From assembly GCA_900545925.1 (NCBI GenBank), contig URAZ01000069.1, positions 1 to 8,975 of the forward strand: a stretch of 8,975 nt of DNA, given 5' to 3'. Origin of the DNA: an uncultured Eubacteriales bacterium. GTDB taxonomy: Bacteria > Bacillota > Clostridia > Oscillospirales > Oscillospiraceae. Both the position numbers and the translations under genes were made by a program. The notes below the pieces were generated by a model, which saw only the letters and a list, made by a program, of their open reading frames with translations, made no database searches and was not told the origin of the DNA. Of the stretch, positions 1-6,066 are shown one piece after another (the stretch's first letter is position 1; each line of letters starts with the position of its first letter).

Positions 1-227
1 GGAAGATGCTGTTCGAGATTGCAAAACGGCATGGTCTGGAATTGGAGGAAGAAGCGGAGTATGGCAACCGCAAATATTTGGAAAAGCAGGATTTCATCCT
101 TGCCAAGCAAAAGAAGCAGCTTGCCGCCCAGCAGAACAAGCTGGACAAGCTGACCCTCAAGGTCAACGACATGGAAGCGTTGATCGATGAAGTTTCGGCT
201 GCGGCCTACGACAAGGCAGTATCCTGA
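1..227 (+). CDS. C-terminal part of MobV/Pre-type plasmid recombination (relaxase) protein, partial
   Basis: The reading frame is open from the window edge and ends at TGA 225-227. About 74 residues are visible; the methionine codon at 6-8 is internal, since the frame continues upstream. The segment is highly charged and helical, with LELEEEAEYG, KYLEKQDFILAKQKK and a heptad-like stretch ending in LIDEVSAAAYDKAV. I recognise this as the coiled-coil C-terminal region of the Mob/Pre relaxases of Firmicute mobilizable elements, which nick DNA at an origin of transfer. The catalytic N-terminal domain lies outside the window. From memory, relatives continue well past the YDKAV motif, whereas this copy ends one residue later, so the C-terminus looks truncated. 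It converges on a minus-strand 38-codon ORF and overlaps it by 22 nt. Family assignment is moderately sure; truncation is inferred from remembered homologues. Confidence 0.62.
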   Translation, partial: KMLFEIAKRHGLELEEEAEYGNRKYLEKQDFILAKQKKQLAAQQNKLDKLTLKVNDMEALIDEVSAAAYDKAVS

Positions 228-322
228 TGCTCGGCGAAAAACTCGCGGAGCTTGTCAGCTTCATCGGGGAGGACAAAGCCAAAGCCCTGTCCGTCCACTC
301 TGCAATAGAAAGCGATTTTCAT
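206..322 (-). CDS. 38-residue ORF coupled to the recombinase triplet, recombinase-N-terminus-like
   Basis: ATG at 320-322 and TAG at 206-208 define 38 codons. A strong GAGGAGG Shine-Dalgarno lies 6 nt before the ATG, and its first base is the last base of the upstream recombinase stop codon, so translation is probably coupled. The protein begins MKIAFYCRVDGQGFG and ends LREFFAEHQDTALS. The opening (K-I-A-F-Y-C-R-V) resembles the first beta strand of serine recombinases (A-x-Y-x-R-x-S), but the catalytic serine position is Asp, so it cannot be a recombinase by itself. It may be a truncated fourth recombinase start, a regulatory peptide, or a remnant cut at the module boundary. Its 3' end overlaps the relaxase 3' end on the other strand. 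The gene call rests on the ribosome binding site and spacing; function unknown. Confidence 0.55.
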   Translation of the reverse strand: MKIAFYCRVDGQGFGFVLPDEADKLREFFAEHQDTALS

Positions 323-332
323 GTCTGCCTCC

Positions 333-1859
333 TCAATCGAAAATGTCTTGGATTTTGTATGCGATCTCAATGCGCTTATCAGGGTACACCAGCACCCGGT
401 CGATCAGCAGCTCGGCCAGCTCGGTGGTCAGCGTGTCCGCATCGAAAATTGCCTTGGACGCTTCCATGCGGCTGTCCTGCCGTGCCTGTTCGTCCTGTTT
501 CTGCTTCGCCTGTGCCAATACTGCGGCATAGGCGTTTTTTGTTTTCAAAAGCAGCTCGTCACACGCGGTCTTTTCCGCCTTGTAGGTGTTCAGGTCAATC
601 TCGCCCATGAGATAGCGTTCATACAAGGCGCGCTTACCGTCTTGCAGTGCCTCAATCTGCTGCTCATATTCGGTGCGTTCCGGTACGGAAGCATCCACCC
701 GGAGCGTACCGTCAGGGGCAAGTGGCGCGGCGGCTTCCATCTGCTTTTTCAGCGTCAGGAATACCGCCTGCTCCAGCTCTGCGGCGTTCAGGCGCATCTT
801 GTGGCAGCGGCTTTCTTCGTCTGCTTCGGAATGGCGGCAGTAATAATACGAGGTTTTCTGCATGGTGCGGGACAGCGCATGACCGCAGCAACCACAGAAG
901 GCTTTGCCTTTCAGCGGGTAGTCCCGCTTTTTCTTGTTTGGCTGGGAAAAGCGGAGCTGGCTTGCCTGCACGGTATCAAACACGGCTTTCTCTACGATGG
1001 CCGGGTGATGGTCGGGGATGATGTACCATAGTTCTCTGTCCTTTAGGCGGCTTCTGGTGCCGCCTACTTCGAGAACCGCCCGCTTGCCGATCACATACAC
1101 GCCGGTGTAGCGTTCGTCCTCCAAAATGCGGAGAATGGTGGACGCACTCCAAATCCCGTGACAGCGGGAAATATCGTGGGTGTGATTGCCGTGCGCCGCT
1201 TTGTACTGGCCGGGAGTGGGAATGTTTCTGCGGAACAGCTCCCGCGTGATGGCGGTGGCATTAATGCCCTCGGCGGCAAGCTGGAAGATGAGCTGCACAA
1301 CGGCAGCGGCCTCCGGGTCAGGCTCTATTCTGCCATCGGCGCTTTTGCGGTAGCCGTAGGGACAGATTTTGCTCTGATACTCGCCGCGCTGCATCTTGGC
1401 GTACTTGGCGCTCTTGGTTTTGATGGACATATCGCGGCTGTAATACTCGCTGATGAGGTACTTGAACGCCACGTCCATGCCGCCGGTGTCGCCCTTGAAT
1501 TTGCTGCTGTCAAAATCGTCGCTGATGGAAATAAAACGGGTATGGAAAAGCGGGAACACGCGCTCGATAAAGTAGCCGGTTTCAATGCTGTTTCGCCCGA
1601 AGCGGGAAAAATCCTTGACGATGATGCAGTCGATCTGATTGGCCCGCACCAGCTCAATGAGCTTCTGTACCTGCGGACGCTCAAAATTTGTGCCGCTGTA
1701 CCCATTGTCGATGAACTCCATAATCTCCGCGTTCAGAGCTTCGGGCATGGAAGCCGCGTACTCGTGGAGGACAAGGCTCTGATTTTCAATGCTCAGGCTG
1801 TCGTACTTGTAATCCTCGATGGAGAGGCGGATGTAGAGGGCGATTACATATTTCTGCAT
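333..1859 (-). CDS. Large serine recombinase, third of a tandem triplet (rec3, 508 aa)
   Basis: Site-specific recombinase of the resolvase/invertase superfamily, expected to cut both att sites through a covalent 5'-phosphoserine and rejoin them during integration or excision. Visible parts: catalytic domain at about 1-150 with Y-I-R-L-S (nucleophile Ser13), DNGYSGTNFERP (about 51-62) and DFSRFGR (about 83-89); recombinase DNA-binding domain at about 165-290 including PYGYRK; zinc ribbon with Cys322, Cys325, Cys341 and Cys352; then a charged coiled-coil tail at about 395-485. All key residues are present, so it looks functional. The ATG lies inside the end of the upstream recombinase gene (16-nt overlap), with GGAGG about 10 nt before it, so it is translationally coupled. 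It differs clearly in sequence from its two neighbours, arguing for an old triplet with divided roles rather than recent duplication. Which att half it acts on cannot be read from the sequence. Confidence 0.93.
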   Translation of the reverse strand: MQKYVIALYIRLSIEDYKYDSLSIENQSLVLHEYAASMPEALNAEIMEFIDNGYSGTNFERPQVQKLIELVRANQIDCIIVKDFSRFGRNSIETGYFIERVFPLFHTRFISISDDFDSSKFKGDTGGMDVAFKYLISEYYSRDMSIKTKSAKYAKMQRGEYQSKICPYGYRKSADGRIEPDPEAAAVVQLIFQLAAEGINATAITRELFRRNIPTPGQYKAAHGNHTHDISRCHGIWSASTILRILEDERYTGVYVIGKRAVLEVGGTRSRLKDRELWYIIPDHHPAIVEKAVFDTVQASQLRFSQPNKKKRDYPLKGKAFCGCCGHALSRTMQKTSYYYCRHSEADEESRCHKMRLNAAELEQAVFLTLKKQMEAAAPLAPDGTLRVDASVPERTEYEQQIEALQDGKRALYERYLMGEIDLNTYKAEKTACDELLLKTKNAYAAVLAQAKQKQDEQARQDSRMEASKAIFDADTLTTELAELLIDRVLVYPDKRIEIAYKIQDIFD

Positions 1860-3502
1860 TGTTCCAGCACCTCCGCATAGGTTTCAAACTCGCTCTGGAA
1901 GCGATAGCGCACCGTGATCTGCTTATCGTGGGATACCTCAATGCGGTCAATCAGCCGCTCGATAAGAGCGCCGGTCAGCCCACGGTCGGTCTTGATCTGT
2001 GCGGCATCCTGTTCCAACGCCCGGTGCTGCTCAATCTGCGTATCCATCGTCCGCAGGCCGTCATCCAGCTGCTCCATTTCCACGGCGAGGTCGGCAATGC
2101 GGCTTTCGTACTTCTCCTTGTAGTCGAAGTATTCATCCTTGGTGAGAACACCTTGGACGAGGTTTTCATATAAGCTCCGCACGATACCGCGAAGCCGCTG
2201 AATTTCCTGTTTGCGGCTGGTGATCTTCTCCCGCAGCTCGGCGCGGTCAGCGGCCTGCCGGGGCAGCTCCGCAAGCGACAGGCGGTAGTCGCCCAAAGCG
2301 GTGTTGAGGGCTTCCTGAAGCATATCTGCCAGCGTATCCAGCAGTGCATCCTCGCGGATGGCCACGCCGGGGCAGGCATCCTTGCTGATTCGGCTCTGGC
2401 TCAGACAATGGTAGAAGTACACATCGTCGGACTTCTTGCGAATATTCCGCTGCCGGTGCAGGCTGCCGGCGCAATGGGCGCAGAACACCTTGCCTTTGAA
2501 CAAATTCGGCGTGTAGGCTTTGACCTCCCGTGCCTTGGCGCGGCTGGCGGTCTGATTGAGAATTTCCTGCACCGCCGCGAACTGTTCCCGGCTGATGATG
2601 GCCTCATGGGTGTCCCGCACCACCGTCCATTCCTCGGCATCGGCCTTGACCTGCCGGTGATCCACGGTTTTGGTCTGCCCCTGAACGAGATCTCCGGTGT
2701 AGACCTTGGAGCGGAGAATGACGCCGACTGTTCGGGTCTGCCACTTGCCGTTGCCAAGCAAATTCTCGTGAGTAATCTTGCCCTGCATCTTCTTATAGTG
2801 GCTGGGAGTGAGGATGCCCGCTTCATTCAGCCGCACGGCGATAGTATTGAGGCCAGCACCATCGGAAGCCCAACGGAACATCCGCTGCACCACAACGGCG
2901 GCAACGGGGTCGATGATAAGCTGGTGGCAATCGTCCTCGGCTTTTAGATAGCCGTAGGGAGTACGCGCACCGATGAATTTGCCGTCTTTCATGGCCTGCC
3001 GCTGCTGCGCCCTGATCTTGCGCCCGATGTCCAAAGCGTAGGCTTCGTTTATCATGTTCCGCAGCGGAATGATGATACCGGAATGGGCATCCTCCGGGGC
3101 GGCGGTATCGAAGTTTTCATTGACTGCAATGAAGCGGATGTTGCGGATGCGGAAATACTGCTCGATGTAATAGCCGGTGTCGATGGTGTTCCGGCCCAGC
3201 CGGGAGAGGTCTTTGACGATCACGCAGTTGATGTGACCGGCCTCAATATCTGAGAGCATCTGCTGAAAGCCCGGACGGTGAAAGTTTGTCCCCGTCGCGC
3301 CGTTGTCGATGTAGGTATCGTACACGCTGATCTCCGGGTACTGCTCCAGATAGCGGGCAATAATCATCTGCTGGGTTTCAATGGATACGCTGTGCGTGTG
3401 GGTATCCTCCACCGAAAGGCGGACATAGATCGCGGCGCGGCAAGCGGCGTCGGCCTCCTGCACGGCCACCGCAGCCGTTTCTTTCCTGCTTTTTCTCGCC
3501 AT
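1844..3502 (-). CDS. Large serine recombinase, second of a tandem triplet (rec2, 552 aa)
   Basis: Serine recombinase with an N-terminal extension of about 20 residues, Lys/Arg-rich at the start and then Ala-rich, before the catalytic strand AAIYVRLS (Ser30). Further catalytic elements are DNGATGTNFHRP (about 66-77) and DLSRLGR (about 98-104). The recombinase domain spans about 175-315 (PYGYLK near 182). The zinc ribbon cysteines are 341, 344, 366 and 377, followed by a long coiled coil at about 390-510. It is slightly unusual in having ATG residues where the neighbours have YSG in the DNG-x-x-G loop. The start ATG at 3500-3502 is 2 nt after the stop of rec1, and its Shine-Dalgarno (AAAGGTGG) lies inside the rec1 coding sequence, so translation should depend on rec1 translation. 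It is likely to act with rec1 and rec3 in moving the element. The recombinase identity is secure; the division of labour is not known. Confidence 0.93.
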   Translation of the reverse strand: MARKSRKETAAVAVQEADAACRAAIYVRLSVEDTHTHSVSIETQQMIIARYLEQYPEISVYDTYIDNGATGTNFHRPGFQQMLSDIEAGHINCVIVKDLSRLGRNTIDTGYYIEQYFRIRNIRFIAVNENFDTAAPEDAHSGIIIPLRNMINEAYALDIGRKIRAQQRQAMKDGKFIGARTPYGYLKAEDDCHQLIIDPVAAVVVQRMFRWASDGAGLNTIAVRLNEAGILTPSHYKKMQGKITHENLLGNGKWQTRTVGVILRSKVYTGDLVQGQTKTVDHRQVKADAEEWTVVRDTHEAIISREQFAAVQEILNQTASRAKAREVKAYTPNLFKGKVFCAHCAGSLHRQRNIRKKSDDVYFYHCLSQSRISKDACPGVAIREDALLDTLADMLQEALNTALGDYRLSLAELPRQAADRAELREKITSRKQEIQRLRGIVRSLYENLVQGVLTKDEYFDYKEKYESRIADLAVEMEQLDDGLRTMDTQIEQHRALEQDAAQIKTDRGLTGALIERLIDRIEVSHDKQITVRYRFQSEFETYAEVLEQCRNM

Positions 3503-3504
3503 GC

Positions 3505-5139
3505 TCAGCCCACCTTTCTCTGTTCGTAATCTTTCTGCTGCGCCGCCAACGTGAGAAGCTGCAACGCCTTTTTGTATTCGTCCTCATGGGTAAAGGTAAT
3601 ATCCAGCTCCTTTTTCCCACGGACGCGGATGCTCTGCACCATGTGAATGAGCGCCCTGCGGTCTAAGGTTTCCAGCGTGGAGAACTGCGTAAACTGCGAA
3701 ATCCAACGGTTGCGCTCACTTCGATTTTCCAGCACCTCCGTGAGCTTTTCCTTGAGAACGCGGACGCTCTCGCGGATGTCCTCGGCCTGCTTGGTGTACT
3801 TTGCCTTATAGGAAGCGTATTCTTCCTTGGTAAGCATACCCCCCACAAGGCTCTCATAAAGCCGTGCCTTGAACTCCAGCACCTGCTCCAACCGGCGCTC
3901 GTTGTCGGTGATGTGGTCGCTGTATTCCTTGGCAAGCGCCTGATTGATGCTGGACTGGTCAACGCCACTCAGCAGCGCCTCCAGAGAAGCAATATTGCCG
4001 ATGTAGGCTTTCAGGCTGTCCCGCACACAGTCGATCAGGCTGCTTTCTTTCAGCATGACCGGATGGGTGCAGCCCTTTTTCTTGCCGGTGGGACAATAAT
4101 AGTAGTGGTACTCCTTGCCGTTTGCACGGTTGGTCTTGCGGGTCATGCGGCTTCCGCAGCACCCGCAGATCAGGATACCGGAGAACAGGTACACCGTGTC
4201 CTCGTTGGGAGAAGTCCGGGTATCCAGCCCCTTGATGCGCTGCACCAGCTCAAAATCCTGACGGGCGATCAGCGCTTCGTGGGCATCCGGGACACGCACC
4301 CACTCGGAGGCAGGGCGCTGCTCCATCTGCTTGATCTTGTAATGCGGCGTACCCTGTTTGCCCTGCACCAGTGTTCCGGTATAGGTTTCGTCCTGCAAGA
4401 TGCGAATGATGGTGGTTGCCGACCACTTGCAGTCGGTCTTGTCCGCATAGCCCTTTTTCGCGTAGGGCAGGCCGTTGTTCTTCTTGTACGCCAGTGGGGA
4501 GAGGATACCCAGCCGGTTCAGCTCAGATGCGATCTTGGAGGCGCTTGCGCCCTCCAGCCGCATACGGAAGATGTCGCAGACAACGCGGGCGGCGTAGGGG
4601 TCAGGGACAAGTAGGTTCTTGTTGCCCTCGGCTTTCATGTAGCCATACACCGGGAACGCGCCGACGAAATCGCCGTTGCGCCGCTTCACGTCCAGTGAGG
4701 TGCGGGTCTTGATGGAAATGTCCCGGCAATAGGCTTCGTTCATAATGTTCTTGACCGATACGGTCAGATCATCGCCGCTGTCGTGGGCGGTGTCGATGCT
4801 GTCGGTGATGGCAATGAAGCGCACCCCATAGGCCGGGAATACCCGGCGCAGATACCGGCCGGTTTCAATGTACTCGCGCCCCAAGCGGGAGAGGTCTTTT
4901 ACAATGACGCAGTTGATGTTGCCATCGGTGACATCCTGCATCATTTCCTTGAATGCGGGACGGTCAAAGATGATGCCGCTGTATCCATCGTCGATCTTTT
5001 CGGAAACGACCTCAATATCCGGGTTGCGCTCCACAAAGTTTTCAATGAGCTTGCGCTGATTGGAAACGCTGTCGCTCTCGCTGGAATGATCGTCGGTGTA
5101 GGACAGGCGGATATAAGCGGTTGCTTTGTATTTAGGCAT
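3505..5139 (-). CDS. Large serine recombinase, first of a tandem triplet (rec1, 544 aa)
   Basis: Serine recombinase with catalytic strand ATAYIRLS (Ser13), DDGYSGIIFDRP (about 50-61) and DLSRLGR (82-88). The recombinase domain lies at about 160-300 (VYGYMK near 164), a zinc ribbon uses Cys325, Cys328, Cys349 and Cys357, and a coiled-coil tail runs through about 400-500. All catalytic and zinc residues are intact. I start it at ATG 5137-5139, which has AAAGGAG 9 nt upstream; an in-frame ATG at 5173-5175 would add 12 residues but has no ribosome binding site. It is the first gene of the triplet and is preceded by its own extended -10 promoter. Its Shine-Dalgarno is predicted to pair in a 10-bp hairpin, so translation of the whole coupled operon may be gated here. 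Two or three adjacent serine recombinases are known from Firmicute integrative mobilizable elements (established knowledge); the regulation is inferred. Confidence 0.94.
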   Translation of the reverse strand: MPKYKATAYIRLSYTDDHSSESDSVSNQRKLIENFVERNPDIEVVSEKIDDGYSGIIFDRPAFKEMMQDVTDGNINCVIVKDLSRLGREYIETGRYLRRVFPAYGVRFIAITDSIDTAHDSGDDLTVSVKNIMNEAYCRDISIKTRTSLDVKRRNGDFVGAFPVYGYMKAEGNKNLLVPDPYAARVVCDIFRMRLEGASASKIASELNRLGILSPLAYKKNNGLPYAKKGYADKTDCKWSATTIIRILQDETYTGTLVQGKQGTPHYKIKQMEQRPASEWVRVPDAHEALIARQDFELVQRIKGLDTRTSPNEDTVYLFSGILICGCCGSRMTRKTNRANGKEYHYYYCPTGKKKGCTHPVMLKESSLIDCVRDSLKAYIGNIASLEALLSGVDQSSINQALAKEYSDHITDNERRLEQVLEFKARLYESLVGGMLTKEEYASYKAKYTKQAEDIRESVRVLKEKLTEVLENRSERNRWISQFTQFSTLETLDRRALIHMVQSIRVRGKKELDITFTHEDEYKKALQLLTLAAQQKDYEQRKVG

Positions 5140-5146
5140 GAAAAAG

Positions 5147-5185
5147 CACTCCTTTCTCCCGGACTGCTCCCGCATGAAAAGAGTG
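5147..5185 (-). promoter_or_regulatory. Hairpin pairing with the Shine-Dalgarno of rec1
   Basis: On the minus strand CACTCTTTTC (5185-5176) can pair with GAAAGGAGTG (5156-5147). That is ten consecutive base pairs, one of them G-U, around a 19-nt loop. The second arm contains the AAAGGAG that serves the rec1 start at 5139, so the folded RNA would hide it. The pairing is read directly; regulation of translation is inferred. Confidence 0.5.
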
Positions 5186-5223
5186 GTTATCTGGCTATTA
5201 GATTTTCATCCTTTTCCACACCG

Positions 5224-5232
5224 ATCATAGCA
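5224..5232 (-). promoter_or_regulatory. Extended -10 promoter for the recombinase operon
   Basis: The minus strand reads TGCTATGAT, an extended -10 element (TGN followed by TATGAT, five of six matches to consensus). No good -35 is found at 16-18 nt, which extended -10 promoters can tolerate. Transcription would start near 5216-5218, leaving a 5' untranslated leader of about 77 nt that contains the Shine-Dalgarno-blocking hairpin of rec1. Confidence 0.45.
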
Positions 5233-5242
5233 CTCTCTGCGG

Positions 5243-5263
5243 AAAAAAGCGAGGATGTCGCTT
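5243..5263 (-). terminator. Small intrinsic terminator after the 74-residue ORF
   Basis: The minus strand reads AAGCGA, loop CATCC, TCGCTT, then a T run (six T in all, two of them in the stem). It overlaps the stop codon of the 74-residue ORF and lies just upstream of the extended -10 element. The stem is only 6 bp, so termination may be partial and part of the recombinase message could still come from upstream. Confidence 0.4.
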
Positions 5264-5486
5264 AGCGCAAAATGCCTTGCAGACATTCCTCTAACGTAAC
5301 ACCGTTCCCGGCAAAGCAGGCGTTTACCACGAAATCGCCGCAGCGGAAGCGGTAAGGATTTTTGATCTGGCGGATAAAGGCGGCAATGCGTTCTTCCTTG
5401 GGAAGATTTTTGTCTACGGATACATCCCGGATGTCCACCAGTTCATCCGTGTGGATTTGGGTTTCGTTTGGCGTCGGCTGCATCAT
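5262..5486 (-). CDS. Small conserved element protein (DUF6870-like), 74 aa
   Basis: The start ATG at 5484-5486 has AAAGGAGA 5-6 nt upstream. The frame stays open to an ATG at 5526-5528, but that start has no ribosome binding site and would lie next to the leader hairpin, so I prefer the shorter form. The protein contains ELVDIRDVSVDKNLP (about 15-29), ERIAAFIRQIKNPYRFRCGD (about 32-51) and a C-terminal VTLEECLQGIL. I recognise it as a small protein found next to recombinases and relaxases on Firmicute mobile elements, which I believe is catalogued as DUF6870; the number is from memory. It has no signal peptide or membrane segment and only two or three Cys, with no clear metal site. Position between the structured leader and the recombinase operon suggests an accessory or regulatory role, but no function is established to my knowledge. 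Confidence 0.75.
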   Translation of the reverse strand: MMQPTPNETQIHTDELVDIRDVSVDKNLPKEERIAAFIRQIKNPYRFRCGDFVVNACFAGNGVTLEECLQGILR

Positions 5487-5533
5487 GGCGATCTCCTTTC
5501 TCGGTTTGGTGGGTTTCCTCAAGGTCACATGAA

Positions 5534-5560
5534 TGCGCTGACGGAAAGGCCGTCAGCGCA
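5534..5560 (-). promoter_or_regulatory. 11-bp perfect hairpin upstream of the 74-residue ORF
   Basis: TGCGCTGACGG and CCGTCAGCGCA are perfect inverted repeats around a 5-nt loop. The GC-rich stem lies about 48 nt before the preferred start at 5486. No T run follows on either strand, so it is not an ordinary intrinsic terminator; it may stabilise the message, act as an attenuator element, or be a protein-binding dyad. Confidence 0.6.
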
Positions 5561-5576
5561 TGGTATCTGACTTTGA

Positions 5577-5640
5577 GAGGCGGCTGCGCGGGTAGAATTG
5601 GAGCCACATAACATAATGGCGAATACCGGCGCAGCCGCTC
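5577..5640 (-). promoter_or_regulatory. Long hairpin with near-perfect 17-bp arms in the leader
   Basis: Arms 5577-5594 and 5624-5640 are inverted repeats sharing GAG, CGGCTGCGC and GGTA, with one bulged G and one mismatch. The 29-nt loop holds a further GCCA/TGGC pairing (5603-5606 with 5617-5620). With the 5534-5560 hairpin it gives two consecutive stable stems, as expected of a folded RNA leader. Confidence 0.6.
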
Positions 5641-5835
5641 TGCTTGTCCATTTGAGAAGATCCATCCTATTTGCCACGCGCCCCGGATAGTGGGCATGAT
5701 GCAGGCCGCCCTTGGCAGGGCTGTCATAACTCCACGATACCGCTGCCTCAAAGAGCTGGCGCATACCGCAGGGTTCCCCCTCAAGTCTGTGGGAGGGCGT
5801 GAGCAAGTTTCATTATCCGCCGCGCTGTCATCGCG

Positions 5836-5854
5836 CCCGATTTGCCGAATCGGG
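5836..5854 (-). promoter_or_regulatory. 7-bp perfect hairpin in the distal leader
   Basis: CCCGATT (5836-5842) and AATCGGG (5848-5854) are perfect inverted repeats around a 5-nt loop. There is no T run. It is one of several stems in the gene-free stretch and is meaningful mainly in that setting. Confidence 0.45.
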
Positions 5855-5893
5855 TCTAAGGCTGCGTGGATCGCTCGGATGGCTTTTCCGGAA

Positions 5894-5903
5894 TCACCTC
5901 CTT
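5894..5903 (-). other. Perfect Shine-Dalgarno sequence without a downstream gene
   Basis: The minus strand reads AAGGAGGTGA, a ten-base match to the 16S rRNA 3' end, but no ATG, GTG or TTG follows at a usable distance. In one frame the surrounding codons read DDFKEVIPEKPSER before a stop, which looks like ordinary coding sequence and may be the remnant of a gene tail. Either a gene relic or a ribosome-binding element within the leader; unresolved. Confidence 0.3.
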
Positions 5904-6066
5904 GAAGTCATCGTCGTGGCGGCGCACCTTATGCCGCTATCACGCGGGTTTTGTGCCTGCATCATGGTCTATTCAGTTTTCAACGTTCAACGAAAGGCTT
6001 CGTGGAGAATGTCCCTTCACCTATCGCCGATTTTGGGCCACTTTTGCAAGGTGTTTTTGAAAAACC

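Larger units (their letters stand above)
5487..6066 (-). other. 580-nt leader without a clear gene, rich in inverted repeats (candidate structured RNA)
   Basis: No frame here combines a good ribosome binding site with a convincing protein on either strand. A 93-codon minus-strand frame (5525-5806) and a 94-codon plus-strand frame (5799-6083) exist but look like by-products of high GC: odd composition, no ribosome binding site, no domain. Read as minus-strand RNA the stretch holds strong hairpins at 5534-5560, 5577-5640 and 5836-5854. Shorter ones include GCCC/GGGC at 5708-5721 and ACGAA/TTCGT at 5990-6003, plus a tandem TTCAACG repeat at 5979-5992. It directly precedes the 74-residue ORF and the recombinases. 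A cis-acting structured leader, a trans-acting RNA, or recombinase-binding or transfer-origin DNA are all possible. Confidence 0.45.

Noticed and set aside
321..1031. Long plus-strand frame of 236 codons opposite rec3
   Set aside because: It lies antisense to a recombinase with intact motifs, has no ribosome binding site and no recognisable domain; it arises from high GC.
1158..1880. Plus-strand 240-codon frame opposite rec3
   Set aside because: Mirror frame of the recombinase; composition and lack of motifs argue against a gene.
3913..4614. Plus-strand 233-codon frame opposite rec1
   Set aside because: Antisense to the rec1 zinc ribbon and recombinase domain; no start signal or domain.
5525..5806. 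93-codon minus-strand frame in the leader as a protein
   Set aside because: No ribosome binding site and unlikely composition, and it spans two strong hairpins; treated as structured non-coding sequence.
5888..5910. Similarity of the plus strand (GGAATCACCTCCTT) to the 16S rRNA 3' end
   Set aside because: The match is limited to the anti-Shine-Dalgarno and has an extra base; the flanks do not read as 16S rRNA or spacer in a consistent orientation.
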